This document shows, piece after piece, positions 15,920 to 23,841 of a stretch of DNA of 34,768 bases. Numbering within the stretch: position 1 is the first letter of the stretch; every line of letters starts with the position of its first letter. The stretch covers positions 1 to 34,768 of the forward strand of contig JAMLIM010000040.1 in the NCBI GenBank assembly GCA_023954175.1. Reading direction: 5' to 3'. The notes under the pieces were generated by a model that saw only the letters and a list, made by a program, of their open reading frames with translations, ran no database searches and was not told the DNA's origin. The stretch is from Rhizobacter sp. (GTDB taxonomy: Bacteria > Pseudomonadota > Gammaproteobacteria > Burkholderiales > Burkholderiaceae_C). A program made the position numbers and the translations under genes.

Positions 15920-17455
15920 ATGTTGCGACTCGAACTGATCGGCATCAGCAAGCAGTACCCCGCGGTCAAGGCGAACGACAACGTCAGCCTGCGCGTCAAG
16001 CCGGGCGAGATCCATGCCGTGCTCGGCGAGAACGGCGCCGGCAAGTCGACCATGATGAAGATGATCTACGGCGCGGTGCGGCCCGACGAAGGCGAGATCC
16101 GCTGGAACGGCGAGGCGGTGCAGGTGGCGAGCCCGGCGCAGGCGCGCACGCTCGGCATCAGCATGGTCTACCAGCACTTCTCGCTGTTCGACACGCTGAC
16201 CGCGGCCGAGAACGTCTGGCTCGGCCTCGACAAGTCCCTTTCGCTGGCCGAGGTGACGCGCCGCATCACCGAGGTCGCCGGCCTCTACGGCCTGGATGTG
16301 GAGCCGCTGCGGCCGGTGCATTCGCTCTCGGTCGGCGAGCGTCAGCGCGTCGAGATCGTGCGCGCGCTGATGACGAACCCGAAGCTGCTGATCCTCGACG
16401 AGCCGACCTCGGTGCTGACGCCGCAGGCGGTCGAGCGCCTCTTCGTCACGCTGCGCAAGCTCGCGTCCGAAGGCTGCTCGATCCTCTACATCAGCCACAA
16501 GCTCGACGAGATCCGCGCGCTGTGCCACAACTGCACCGTGCTGCGCGGCGGCAAGGTGACGGGCGAGGTCGATCCGTCGCAGGAGACGAACGCCAGCCTG
16601 TCGCGCCTGATGATCGGCGCCGAGCCGCCGCAGCTGCAGCACCGCGCGGCGAAGCCGGGCGCGACGGTGATGAAGGTGGAGCGGCTGTCGCTGCCCAAGC
16701 AGGACCCGTTCGGCATGACGCTCGTCGACATCGGCTTCGAGGTGCGCGCCGGCGAGATCGTCGGCATCGCCGGGGTCTCGGGCAACGGCCAGCAGGAGCT
16801 GATGGCCGCGCTCTCGGGCGAGGACGCGCGCGCGGCGCCGGGCGCGATCACGCTCTTCGACAAGCCGATCGGCAACCACTCGCCGCGGCGACGACGCAAG
16901 GAGGGCCTGCACTTCGTGCCGGAAGAACGCCTCGGCCGCGGCGCGGTGCCGACGCTGTCGCTGGCGCAGAACACCTTGCTCACGCGCACCGAGGCGGTGT
17001 CGGGCGCCGGCTGGATCAACGTGCGCGCGGTGCAGTTGCTCGCCGCGAACCTGATCAGCCGCTACAACGTGCGCGCCGGCGGCGCCGGGGCGGCCGCCAA
17101 GTCGCTCTCCGGCGGCAACCTGCAGAAGTTCATCGTCGGGCGCGAGATCGACGCCAGGCCGAAGCTGCTGATCGTCTCGCAACCGACCTGGGGCGTCGAC
17201 GTCGGCGCCGCCGCGCAGATCCGCGGCGCGCTGCTCGCGCTGCGCGACGAAGGCTGCGCCGTGCTCGTCGTCAGCGAGGAGCTCGACGAGCTGTTCGAGA
17301 TCTGCGACCGCATGGTCGTCATCGCGCAGGGCAAGGTGTCACCTTCGGTGCCGACCGCGCAGGCGACGATCGAGATGATCGGCGAATGGATGTCGGGGCT
17401 GTGGGACAAGCCCGCCGCGGGCGCGTCGGCGTCGAAGGAGGTGTCCCATGCTTAA
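15920..17455 (+). CDS. ABC transporter ATP-binding protein, BMP-type purine/nucleoside importer
   Basis: This is a cytoplasmic ATPase with two tandem nucleotide-binding domains (511 residues). Domain 1 is canonical: Walker A GENGAGKSTMMKM (about residue 36), signature LSVGERQRVEI and Walker B LLILDEPTSVL. Domain 2 is degenerate: GVSGNGQQEL in place of Walker A, signature LSGGNLQKFIVGREI, and LLIVSQPTWGVDVG where Walker B would have Asp-Glu. Such a degenerate second half is usual for RbsA/YufO-like importers, so it is not evidence of damage. It begins the transporter set ATPase-permease-permease-BMP lipoprotein and overlaps the next gene by 8 bp. The neighbours guaD, xdh and the deaminase point to purine bases or nucleosides as cargo. 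Confidence 0.93.
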   Translation: MLRLELIGISKQYPAVKANDNVSLRVKPGEIHAVLGENGAGKSTMMKMIYGAVRPDEGEIRWNGEAVQVASPAQARTLGISMVYQHFSLFDTLTAAENVWLGLDKSLSLAEVTRRITEVAGLYGLDVEPLRPVHSLSVGERQRVEIVRALMTNPKLLILDEPTSVLTPQAVERLFVTLRKLASEGCSILYISHKLDEIRALCHNCTVLRGGKVTGEVDPSQETNASLSRLMIGAEPPQLQHRAAKPGATVMKVERLSLPKQDPFGMTLVDIGFEVRAGEIVGIAGVSGNGQQELMAALSGEDARAAPGAITLFDKPIGNHSPRRRRKEGLHFVPEERLGRGAVPTLSLAQNTLLTRTEAVSGAGWINVRAVQLLAANLISRYNVRAGGAGAAAKSLSGGNLQKFIVGREIDARPKLLIVSQPTWGVDVGAAAQIRGALLALRDEGCAVLVVSEELDELFEICDRMVVIAQGKVSPSVPTAQATIEMIGEWMSGLWDKPAAGASASKEVSHA

Positions 17456-18551
17456 GTTCGAAACCCGGCCCGAGCCCTCGCGCGTGATGTCGATCGCCTC
17501 GCCGCTGCTCGCGCTCGCGATCACGATCGTCGTCGGCGTCGCGCTCTTCGTCATCCTCGGCAAGGACCCGCTGAAGGGCCTGCAGGTCTTCTTCATCGAG
17601 CCGGTGAGAAGCGTCTATGCCTTGTCCGAACTCGCGATGAAGGCGACGCCGCTGCTGCTGATCGCGCTCGGCCTCGCGGTGTGCTTTCGCTCGAACGTCT
17701 GGAACATCGGCGCCGAAGGCCAGTTCATCATCGGCGCGGTGTTCGCCGGCGGCGTTGCGATGCAGGCCGGGCCGACGACCAGCCACTGGATCGTCGTGCC
17801 GATCCTGCTCGCAGGCGTGCTCGGCGGCATGGTGTGGGCCGGCATCGTCGCGCTGCTGCGCGATCGCTTCAACGCGAACGAGATCCTCGTCAGCCTGATG
17901 CTCGTCTACGTCGCCGACATGGTGCTCAACTATCTCGTCTACGGACCCTGGAAGGACCCGCAGGGCTACAACTTCCCGCAGACCATCACCTTCGCCGCGG
18001 CGACCCACGTTCCGCGCCTGATGGACGGCATGCGCACCAACATCGGCGTGCTGATTGCGCTCGCTGCGGTCGGCGCCTTCTGGGTGCTGATGTTTCGCAC
18101 CTACGCCGGTTTTCAGCTGCAGGTCGGCGGCCTCGCGCCCGCGGCCGCGCGCTACGCCGGCTTCTCGTCGCGCAAGATGCTGTGGACGGCGCTGCTGCTG
18201 TCGGGCGGCATGGCGGGTCTGGCCGGCGCGCTCGATGTCGCCGGTCCGCTCGGCCAGCTCACGCCGCACGTGCCGGCAGGCTACGGCTTCGCCGCGATCA
18301 TCGTCGCCTTCGTCGGGCGGCTGCATCCGGTGGGCGCCGTCTTCTCGGCGATCCTGATGAGCATGTTCTACATCGGCGGCGAGCTCGCGCAGTCGCGCCT
18401 CGGGCTGCCCAAGTCGCTCACCGGCGTGTTCCAGGGCATGTTGCTGTTCGCATTGCTCGCCTGCGACACGCTGATCTTCTATCGCATCCGCTGGGCCGTG
18501 TCGCGCCCCGTCGCGCCGAAGGTCGCGACCGCAACTGCGAAGGAGGCATGA
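17448..18551 (+). CDS. ABC transporter permease (nucleoside/purine importer, first)
   Basis: This is an inner-membrane permease of the branched-chain/ribose type (BPD_transp_2), 367 residues with about eight to ten hydrophobic helices. The first helix is near residues 15-40. Family landmarks are KATPLLLIALGLAVCFRSNV followed by WNIGAEGQFIIGAVFAGGVA, FNANEILVSLMLVYVADMVL and YGFAAIIVAFVGRLHPVGAV. The ATG at 17448 overlaps the ATPase stop by 8 bp behind a GGAGG site, showing translational coupling. The stop TGA (18549-18551) overlaps the next permease start. It should heterodimerise with that second permease. Confidence 0.93.
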   Translation: MLKFETRPEPSRVMSIASPLLALAITIVVGVALFVILGKDPLKGLQVFFIEPVRSVYALSELAMKATPLLLIALGLAVCFRSNVWNIGAEGQFIIGAVFAGGVAMQAGPTTSHWIVVPILLAGVLGGMVWAGIVALLRDRFNANEILVSLMLVYVADMVLNYLVYGPWKDPQGYNFPQTITFAAATHVPRLMDGMRTNIGVLIALAAVGAFWVLMFRTYAGFQLQVGGLAPAAARYAGFSSRKMLWTALLLSGGMAGLAGALDVAGPLGQLTPHVPAGYGFAAIIVAFVGRLHPVGAVFSAILMSMFYIGGELAQSRLGLPKSLTGVFQGMLLFALLACDTLIFYRIRWAVSRPVAPKVATATAKEA

Positions 18552-19471
18552 TGGATTCGATTGCACTGCTCATCGCGGCCACGCTCAATGCCGGCACGCT
18601 GCTCGCGTTCGCTTCGCTCGGCCTCTTGATCAACGAGCGCGCCGGCATCGTCAACCTCGGCGCCGAGGGCATGATGCTGGTCGCCGCGATCGCCGGCTTC
18701 GCGACCTCCTTTCACACCGGCAGCGACATCATGGCGTTTGCCGCCGGCGCCGCCGCCGGCGCGTTGATGGCGGCGGCGTTCGGCGTGCTCGTGATCTGGT
18801 TCAACACGAACCAGTACGCGACGGGGCTCGCGTTGTCGCTGTTCGGCGCCGGGCTGTCGGCCTTCGTCGGCATCGGCTACGCGCCCGAGAAGCTCAGCGA
18901 ACGGCTGCGCTTCGAGATTCCGTTTCTGGCCGACCTCCCGTTCGTCGGCCCGGCGCTGTTCAGGCAGCACCCGATGGTCTATGTCGCGATACTGCTCACC
19001 TTCGGGTTGATGTGGTTTCTCTACAAGACGCGCGCCGGCCTTGTGCTGCGCGCGGTCGGCGAATCGCCCGAGTCGGCGCACGCGCTCGGCTACCCGGTGC
19101 GGCGCATCCGCATGTTTGCCGTCATCGCCGGCGGCGCGCTGTGCGGCATCTCCGGCGCCTATGTGTCGGTGGTCTACACACCGCTCTGGGTCGAAGGCAT
19201 GGTTGCGGGCAAGGGCTGGATCGCGCTTGCGCTGACGACCTTCGCGACCTGGCGGCCGATCCGCGTGCTGCTCGGCGCCTACCTCTTCGGCGGTGTGACG
19301 ATGTTGCAGTTCGCGCTGCAGGGCGAGGGCGTGCAGATTCCGAGCCAGTTCCTGACCATGCTGCCCTACGTCGCGACGATCGTCGTGCTGGTGCTGATCT
19401 CGCGCAACGAGAGCTTCATCAAAGCCAACATGCCGGCCTCGATCGGCAAGCCGTTCTTCCCCGGAAGCTGA
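18551..19471 (+). CDS. ABC transporter permease (nucleoside/purine importer, second)
   Basis: This second inner-membrane permease (306 residues) partners the upstream one. It has the family pattern TLLAFASLGLLINERAGIVN and LGAEGMMLVAAIAGF, then YATGLALSLFGAGLSAFVGI and GKGWIALALTTFATWRPIRV. Two ATGs abut (18548 and 18551). The AGGAGG at 18541-18546 is 4 nt from the second but only 1 nt from the first, so 18551 is preferred. Either way it overlaps the stop of the first permease. The binding-protein gene follows after 72 bp. Confidence 0.92.
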   Translation: MDSIALLIAATLNAGTLLAFASLGLLINERAGIVNLGAEGMMLVAAIAGFATSFHTGSDIMAFAAGAAAGALMAAAFGVLVIWFNTNQYATGLALSLFGAGLSAFVGIGYAPEKLSERLRFEIPFLADLPFVGPALFRQHPMVYVAILLTFGLMWFLYKTRAGLVLRAVGESPESAHALGYPVRRIRMFAVIAGGALCGISGAYVSVVYTPLWVEGMVAGKGWIALALTTFATWRPIRVLLGAYLFGGVTMLQFALQGEGVQIPSQFLTMLPYVATIVVLVLISRNESFIKANMPASIGKPFFPGS

Positions 19472-19543
19472 TGTTCGATAATGCCCGGGCGCGCCAGCGT
19501 TGAGCGCCCGATTCAATCTCTCTCGTCCTACCTTGGAGACACC

Positions 19544-20719
19544 ATGACCCAGATTTCGAAACGTACCCTGATCAAGGCTGCCGGCTGGAGCGTGCTTGCC
19601 GCTGCCGCGGCGCTCGCCGGCTGCGGCAAGAAGGAAGAGGCCGCACCTGCCGCCGCACCGGCTGCGGCCCCCGCGCCGGCGTCGGCCGCATCGGTCGCCG
19701 CGGCCAAGGCCGAACCGCTGAAGGTGGCGTGGCTCTACATCGGCCCGGTCGGCGACGGCGGCTGGACCTTCGCCCACGACAACGGCCGCAAGGCGGTGGA
19801 GAAGGAGTTCGGCGACAAGGTCGTCACCACCTTCGTCGAGAAGGTGCCCGAGTCGGCCGATGCCGAGCGCGTGCTGCGCGACGTCGCCGGCCAGGGCAAC
19901 AAGCTGATCTTCGGCACCACCTTCGGCTACATGGAGCCGATGATCAAGGTTGCGGCCGACATGCCGGACGTGAAGTTCGAACACGCGACCGGCTACAAGA
20001 CGGCGCCCAACATGCGCACCTACGACAGCCGCACCTACGAGGGCGCGTACATGGCGGGCGTGATCGCGGGCGGCATGACGAAGTCGAACGTGCTCGGCGT
20101 CGTCGGCTCGATCCCGATCCCGGAAGTGATCCGCAACATCAACAGCTTCACGCTCGGTGCGCAGTCGGTCAACCCGAAGGTCAAGACCAAGGTCGTGTTC
20201 GTCAACGAATGGTTCAACCCGCCGAAGGAAACCGAGGCCGCGCAATCGCTGATGAACGCCGGCGCCGACGTGCTGATGCAGAACACCGACTCGTCGGCCG
20301 TGCTGCAGACGGCGGAGAAGGCCGGCAAGTACGCCTTCGGCTGGGACTCCGACATGCAGGCCTATGCGCCCAACGCGCACCTCGCCTCGGCCGTCATCAA
20401 TTGGGGGCCGTACTACATCCAGGAAGTCAACGCGATGTTGAACAACACCTGGGAGACGGGCAAGAGCTGGTGGGGCGTGAAGGAAGGCGCGATCGACCTC
20501 GTGTCGATCTCCGACAAGGTGCCGCCTGAACTGAAGGCCAAGGCCGAAGCCGCGAAGGCCGGGCTCAAGGACGGCAGCCTCGTGATCTGGAAGGGCCCGA
20601 TCGTCGACCAGGCGGGCAAGGAAGTGCTGAAGAAGGACGAAGTCGCCGACGACGCCTTCCTCGGCGGCATCAAGTTCTACGTCAAGGGCGTCGACGCAAA
20701 GATGCCCGGCGAGAAGTGA
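19544..20719 (+). CDS. BMP-family ABC transporter substrate-binding lipoprotein
   Basis: This is the extracytoplasmic receptor of the ABC importer, 391 residues. The N-terminus is a lipoprotein signal with lipobox LAGC (Cys27), then an Ala/Pro-rich linker to about residue 60. The BMP/PnrA fold follows, with YIGPVGDGGWTFAHDNGRK, ADAERVLRDVAGQGNKLIFG, TTFGYMEPMIK, GYKTAPNMRTY and GSIPIPEVIRNINSFTLGA. Residues near the expected ligand site include MQNTDSSAVLQ and GWDSDMQAYAP. BMP proteins are known to bind purine nucleosides or bases; the operon context agrees. The ATG at 19544 follows a TTGGAGAC site. A strong terminator lies 29 bp after the stop, closing the LysR-guaD-ABC transcript. Confidence 0.93.
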   Translation: MTQISKRTLIKAAGWSVLAAAAALAGCGKKEEAAPAAAPAAAPAPASAASVAAAKAEPLKVAWLYIGPVGDGGWTFAHDNGRKAVEKEFGDKVVTTFVEKVPESADAERVLRDVAGQGNKLIFGTTFGYMEPMIKVAADMPDVKFEHATGYKTAPNMRTYDSRTYEGAYMAGVIAGGMTKSNVLGVVGSIPIPEVIRNINSFTLGAQSVNPKVKTKVVFVNEWFNPPKETEAAQSLMNAGADVLMQNTDSSAVLQTAEKAGKYAFGWDSDMQAYAPNAHLASAVINWGPYYIQEVNAMLNNTWETGKSWWGVKEGAIDLVSISDKVPPELKAKAEAAKAGLKDGSLVIWKGPIVDQAGKEVLKKDEVADDAFLGGIKFYVKGVDAKMPGEK

Positions 20720-20747
20720 GCCGCTGAGCGGACTGCGGACCCATCGG

Positions 20748-20782
20748 GCCGTCCGGCGCGCTGCACCGGACGGCTCTTTTTT
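20748..20782 (+). terminator. Rho-independent terminator after the purine ABC operon
   Basis: A perfect 9-bp GC-rich stem, GCCGTCCGG (20748-20756) and CCGGACGGC (20766-20774), with a 9-nt loop, is followed by TCTTTTTT (20775-20782). It separates the ABC operon from the deaminase gene. Confidence 0.92.
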
Positions 20783-20802
20783 CATGCGAAACTTTGCAAG
20801 CC

Positions 20803-21852
20803 ATGCCGATCGACTTCGACGCCATCCCTCGCGACCGCCTGCCCGCGCTGCTGCGCACGATGCCCAAGGCCGAGCTGCACCTGCATATCGAAGGCTCGCT
20901 CGAACCCGAGCTGATCTTCCGACTCGCCGAGCGCAATCGCGTCGACTTGCCCTATGCGAGCGTCGAGGCGCTGCGCGCGGCGTATGCGTTCACCGACCTG
21001 CAGAGCTTCCTCGACATCTACTACGCCGGCGCGTCGGTGCTGCTGAAGGAGGCGGACTTCTTCGACATGGCGTGGGCATACTTCGAACGCGCCGCCGCCG
21101 ACAACATCGTGCATGCCGAGATCTTCTTCGACCCGCAGACGCACACCGCGCGCGGCGTGCCGATGGAGGCCGTGATCAAGGGCCTGGACCATGCCTGCCA
21201 GCGGGCGCACAGCGAATTCGGCATCAGCGCAAAGCTGATCCTGTGCTTCCTGCGCCACCTGAGCGAAGACGAGGCCCTCGCGACGCTGGCTGAGGCGATG
21301 CCCTGGCGCCAGCACTTCATCGGCGTCGGCCTCGACAGCGGCGAACGCGGCAACCCGCCGGAGAAGTTCGCGCGCGTCTTCGCCAAGGCGCGCGAGGCGG
21401 GGCTGCACGTCGTCGCGCACGCGGGCGAGGAAGGCCCGCCCGAGTACATCCGCAGCGCGCTCGACGTGCTGAAGGTCGAGCGCATCGACCACGGCGTGCG
21501 CTGCGTCGAGGATGCCGACCTGGTCGCGCGCCTCGCGCGCGAGCGCATGCCGCTGACCGTCTGCCCCTTGTCCAACGTGAAGCTGTGCGTCTTTCCGACG
21601 CTGGCCGACCACAACCTGCCTGCGCTGCTGCAGGCGGGCCTGTGCGTGACGATCAATTCGGACGACCCGGCCTACTTCGGCGGCTATCTGAACCAGAACT
21701 TCGTCGAGACCTTCGCCGCGCTGCCCGCGCTCGGCCCGCGCGACGCCTACCGCCTTGCGGCCAACAGCTTCGAGGCGAGCTTCGCCAGCGATGCCGACAA
21801 GGCGCGCTGGCGCGCGGCGCTGGATGCTGCATTCGGCGCCACCGCATCCTGA
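20803..21852 (+). CDS. Adenine deaminase, adenosine-deaminase-like fold
   Basis: This is a zinc amidohydrolase of the adenosine deaminase superfamily, 349 residues. Metal and catalytic motifs are all visible: MPKAELHLHIEGSLEPEL (HxH), VVAHAGEEGPPEYI (zinc His and catalytic Glu), ERIDHGVR, and TINSDDPAYFGGYLNQNF. The blocks RNRVDLPYASVEALRAAYAF, FFDPQTHTARGVP, ILCFLRHLSE and FIGVGLDSGERG resemble the Pseudomonas PA0148-type enzymes, which deaminate adenine to hypoxanthine, more than true adenosine deaminases. That assignment is from remembered family patterns. The ATG at 20803 is preferred over a TTG three codons upstream. Upstream lies the ABC operon terminator, so it needs its own promoter, which I cannot see clearly in the 20-bp gap. 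The product hypoxanthine would be a substrate for XdhAB. Confidence 0.85.
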   Translation: MPIDFDAIPRDRLPALLRTMPKAELHLHIEGSLEPELIFRLAERNRVDLPYASVEALRAAYAFTDLQSFLDIYYAGASVLLKEADFFDMAWAYFERAAADNIVHAEIFFDPQTHTARGVPMEAVIKGLDHACQRAHSEFGISAKLILCFLRHLSEDEALATLAEAMPWRQHFIGVGLDSGERGNPPEKFARVFAKAREAGLHVVAHAGEEGPPEYIRSALDVLKVERIDHGVRCVEDADLVARLARERMPLTVCPLSNVKLCVFPTLADHNLPALLQAGLCVTINSDDPAYFGGYLNQNFVETFAALPALGPRDAYRLAANSFEASFASDADKARWRAALDAAFGATAS

Positions 21853-21880
21853 TGCCCTTCACGCATGACGTACCCGGCGC

Positions 21881-22648
21881 ATGATTGAACTGCTGACTTC
21901 CCCCGAGGCGTGGATCGCCTTCGCGACACTGACCGCGCTCGAGCTCGTGCTCGGCATCGACAACATCATCTTCATCTCGATCCTCGTCGACAAGCTGCCG
22001 CGCGAGCGGCGCGAAGTCGCGCGCCGCCTGGGCCTGTTCATGGCGATGTTCATGCGCGTCGGCCTGCTGCTCGTGCTGGCCTGGATCGTCGGCCTCGTCG
22101 AGCCGCTGTTCACCGTGGTCGGCCAGGAGATTTCGGGGCGCGACCTGATCCTGATCGTCGGCGGCCTGTTCCTGCTCTGGAAGAGCACGAGCGAGATCCA
22201 CCAGTCCTTCGGCGGCGAGGAAGGCCCGTCGTCGAGCGCGGTGAAGGCGACCTTCACCGCGGTCATCGTGCAGATCATGCTGCTCGACATCGTGTTCTCG
22301 CTCGACTCGATCATCACCGCGGTCGGCATGGTCGACGACGTGCGCGTGATGATCGCGGCGGTCGTCGCGTCGGTCGCGCTGATGATGCTGTTCGCGGCGC
22401 CGATCGGGCATTTCGTCTCGAACCACCCGACGATCAAGATGCTCGCGCTGTCGTTCCTCGTCGTCATCGGCGTCGTGCTGATCGCCGAAGGCTTCGACAA
22501 CCACGTGCCCAAGGGCTACATCTACTTCGCGATGGCGTTTTCGGTCTGCGTCGAGATGCTCAACATCCGCCTGCGCAAGCGCACGATGGATCGCGCGGGC
22601 CCGCGCGTGAGCCGTGCGTTCCGGGATTCGAGGGCAGACGAGAACTGA
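21881..22648 (+). CDS. TerC-family integral membrane protein
   Basis: This 255-residue membrane protein has about seven hydrophobic segments and the TerC signature: LELVLGIDNIIFISILVDKL with the conserved acidic Glu and Asp in the first helix, then LLDIVFSLDSIITAVGMVDD mid-protein, and FLVVIGVVLIAEGF. Family members are linked to tellurite resistance and to manganese/metal export. The C-terminus is a short basic tail. It starts 28 bp after the deaminase stop and may be read from the same transcript. It is functionally unrelated to purines as far as I can tell, so its position between the deaminase and the second BMP gene is unexplained. Confidence 0.9.
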   Translation: MIELLTSPEAWIAFATLTALELVLGIDNIIFISILVDKLPRERREVARRLGLFMAMFMRVGLLLVLAWIVGLVEPLFTVVGQEISGRDLILIVGGLFLLWKSTSEIHQSFGGEEGPSSSAVKATFTAVIVQIMLLDIVFSLDSIITAVGMVDDVRVMIAAVVASVALMMLFAAPIGHFVSNHPTIKMLALSFLVVIGVVLIAEGFDNHVPKGYIYFAMAFSVCVEMLNIRLRKRTMDRAGPRVSRAFRDSRADEN

Positions 22649-22755
22649 GGGTCAGGAACACCCACCCGCCTGCCTCCTGCGCCTCCAAGAAGAAGCGCCC
22701 GGCGTGCCACCGCCGGAGCGCTTTCGCACGCTCTGTGGCCATGTAGAGGAACACC

Positions 22756-23835
22756 ATGCTCAAAAACCTCGCCCGCGCGCTGCTGTGCGCGATCCTCGCC
22801 ACCTGGCTCACACCACACGCCGGCGCCGCTGAGCGCAAGCCGCTGAAGGTCGGCTTCGTCTACGTCAGCCCGATCGGCGATGCCGGCTGGACTTACCAGC
22901 ACGATCTGGGGCGGCGCGCGATGGAGAAGGCGCTCGGCGACCAGGTCAGCACCACGGTCGTCGAGTCGGTCGCCGAAGGGCCGGACGCCGAGCGCGTGAT
23001 GCGCGACCTGGCGCGCCAGGGCAACGGCCTCATCTTCGCGACGAGTTTCGGCTACCTCGAGCCGGCCTTGCGCGTCGCCGCCGAATTCCCGAACGTGCGT
23101 TTCGAGCAGACCGGCGGCTACAAGACCGCGCCCAATCTGAACACCTACAACGCGCGCTACTACGAGGGGCGCTACCTCGCCGGGCTGCTTGCCGGCAAGC
23201 TCAGCAAGACGGGCGTCGCCGGCTACGTCGCCGGCTTTCCGGTACCCGAGGTGATCCAGGGCATCAACGCCTTCGCGCTCGGCATGCGCGCGGCGAACCC
23301 GAAGGCGACGGTGAAGGTCGTCTGGCTCGACACCTGGTTCGACCCGGCGCGCGAGCGCGATGCCGCGCTCACCCTCATCAACCAGGGCGCGGACGTGCTG
23401 ACGAACCACAGCGCGTCGACCGCCGTCGTGCAGGCGGCCGAGGAGAAGGGCGTCGGCGTCATCGCCTACCAGAGCGACATGCGCCGCATCGCGCCGCACG
23501 CGCAGCTGACCGCGATCACGCACGAGTGGGGCGGCTACTACACGAAGGTGGCGCGCGCGGTGATCGACGGCAGCTGGAAGCCCGAGCCGGTCTGGGGCGG
23601 CATGCGGGACGGCTTCGTGCGCCTGGCGCCGCTCAACGCATCGGTGCCCAAGGACGTCGCCGCATTCGTCGCAACGCGCGAGGCCGACATCAAGGCCGGG
23701 CGCCTGCACCCGTTTGCCGGCCGCATCGTCGATCGCGAGGGTCGCGTGCGACTGCAGGCCGGTGTGATGCCGGACGCGCAGATCGCGACGATGAACTACT
23801 TCGTGCCGGGCGTCGTCGGCAGCCTCGCGCCCTGA
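22756..23835 (+). CDS. BMP-family substrate-binding protein (second, orphan)
   Basis: This 359-residue periplasmic binding protein is a paralogue of the lipoprotein at 19544-20719, sharing GWTYQHDLGRRAMEKALGD, GPDAERVMRDLARQGNGLIF, GYLEPALRVAAEFPNVRFEQ, GGYKTAPNLNTY and FPVPEVIQGINAFALGM. It differs in export: a classical Sec signal (cleavage near AGA/AE, residue 24) replaces the lipobox. Likely ligand-contact segments also differ: LTNHSASTAVVQ for MQNTDSSAVLQ and AYQSDMRRIAP for GWDSDMQAYAP. No permease or ATPase lies next to it, so it may use the importer encoded at 15920-19471 with a different ligand. The ATG at 22756 follows GAGGAACACC. Its stop is 6 bp from the convergent ppc stop. Confidence 0.9.
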   Translation: MLKNLARALLCAILATWLTPHAGAAERKPLKVGFVYVSPIGDAGWTYQHDLGRRAMEKALGDQVSTTVVESVAEGPDAERVMRDLARQGNGLIFATSFGYLEPALRVAAEFPNVRFEQTGGYKTAPNLNTYNARYYEGRYLAGLLAGKLSKTGVAGYVAGFPVPEVIQGINAFALGMRAANPKATVKVVWLDTWFDPARERDAALTLINQGADVLTNHSASTAVVQAAEEKGVGVIAYQSDMRRIAPHAQLTAITHEWGGYYTKVARAVIDGSWKPEPVWGGMRDGFVRLAPLNASVPKDVAAFVATREADIKAGRLHPFAGRIVDREGRVRLQAGVMPDAQIATMNYFVPGVVGSLAP

Positions 23836-23841
23836 CCCGAA

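Noticed and set aside
13475-17182. Very long open frame on the minus strand opposite LysR, guaD and the ABC ATPase
   Set aside because: It is antisense to three clearly recognised genes. The protein is Arg/Ala/His-rich low-complexity without family motifs, as expected from GC-rich codon shadows.
16750-17220. Degenerate second ATPase domain of the purine importer as a damaged gene
   Set aside because: Loss of Walker A Lys and Walker B Asp-Glu in the second half is common in this class of importer ATPases, so it is not a sign of inactivation.
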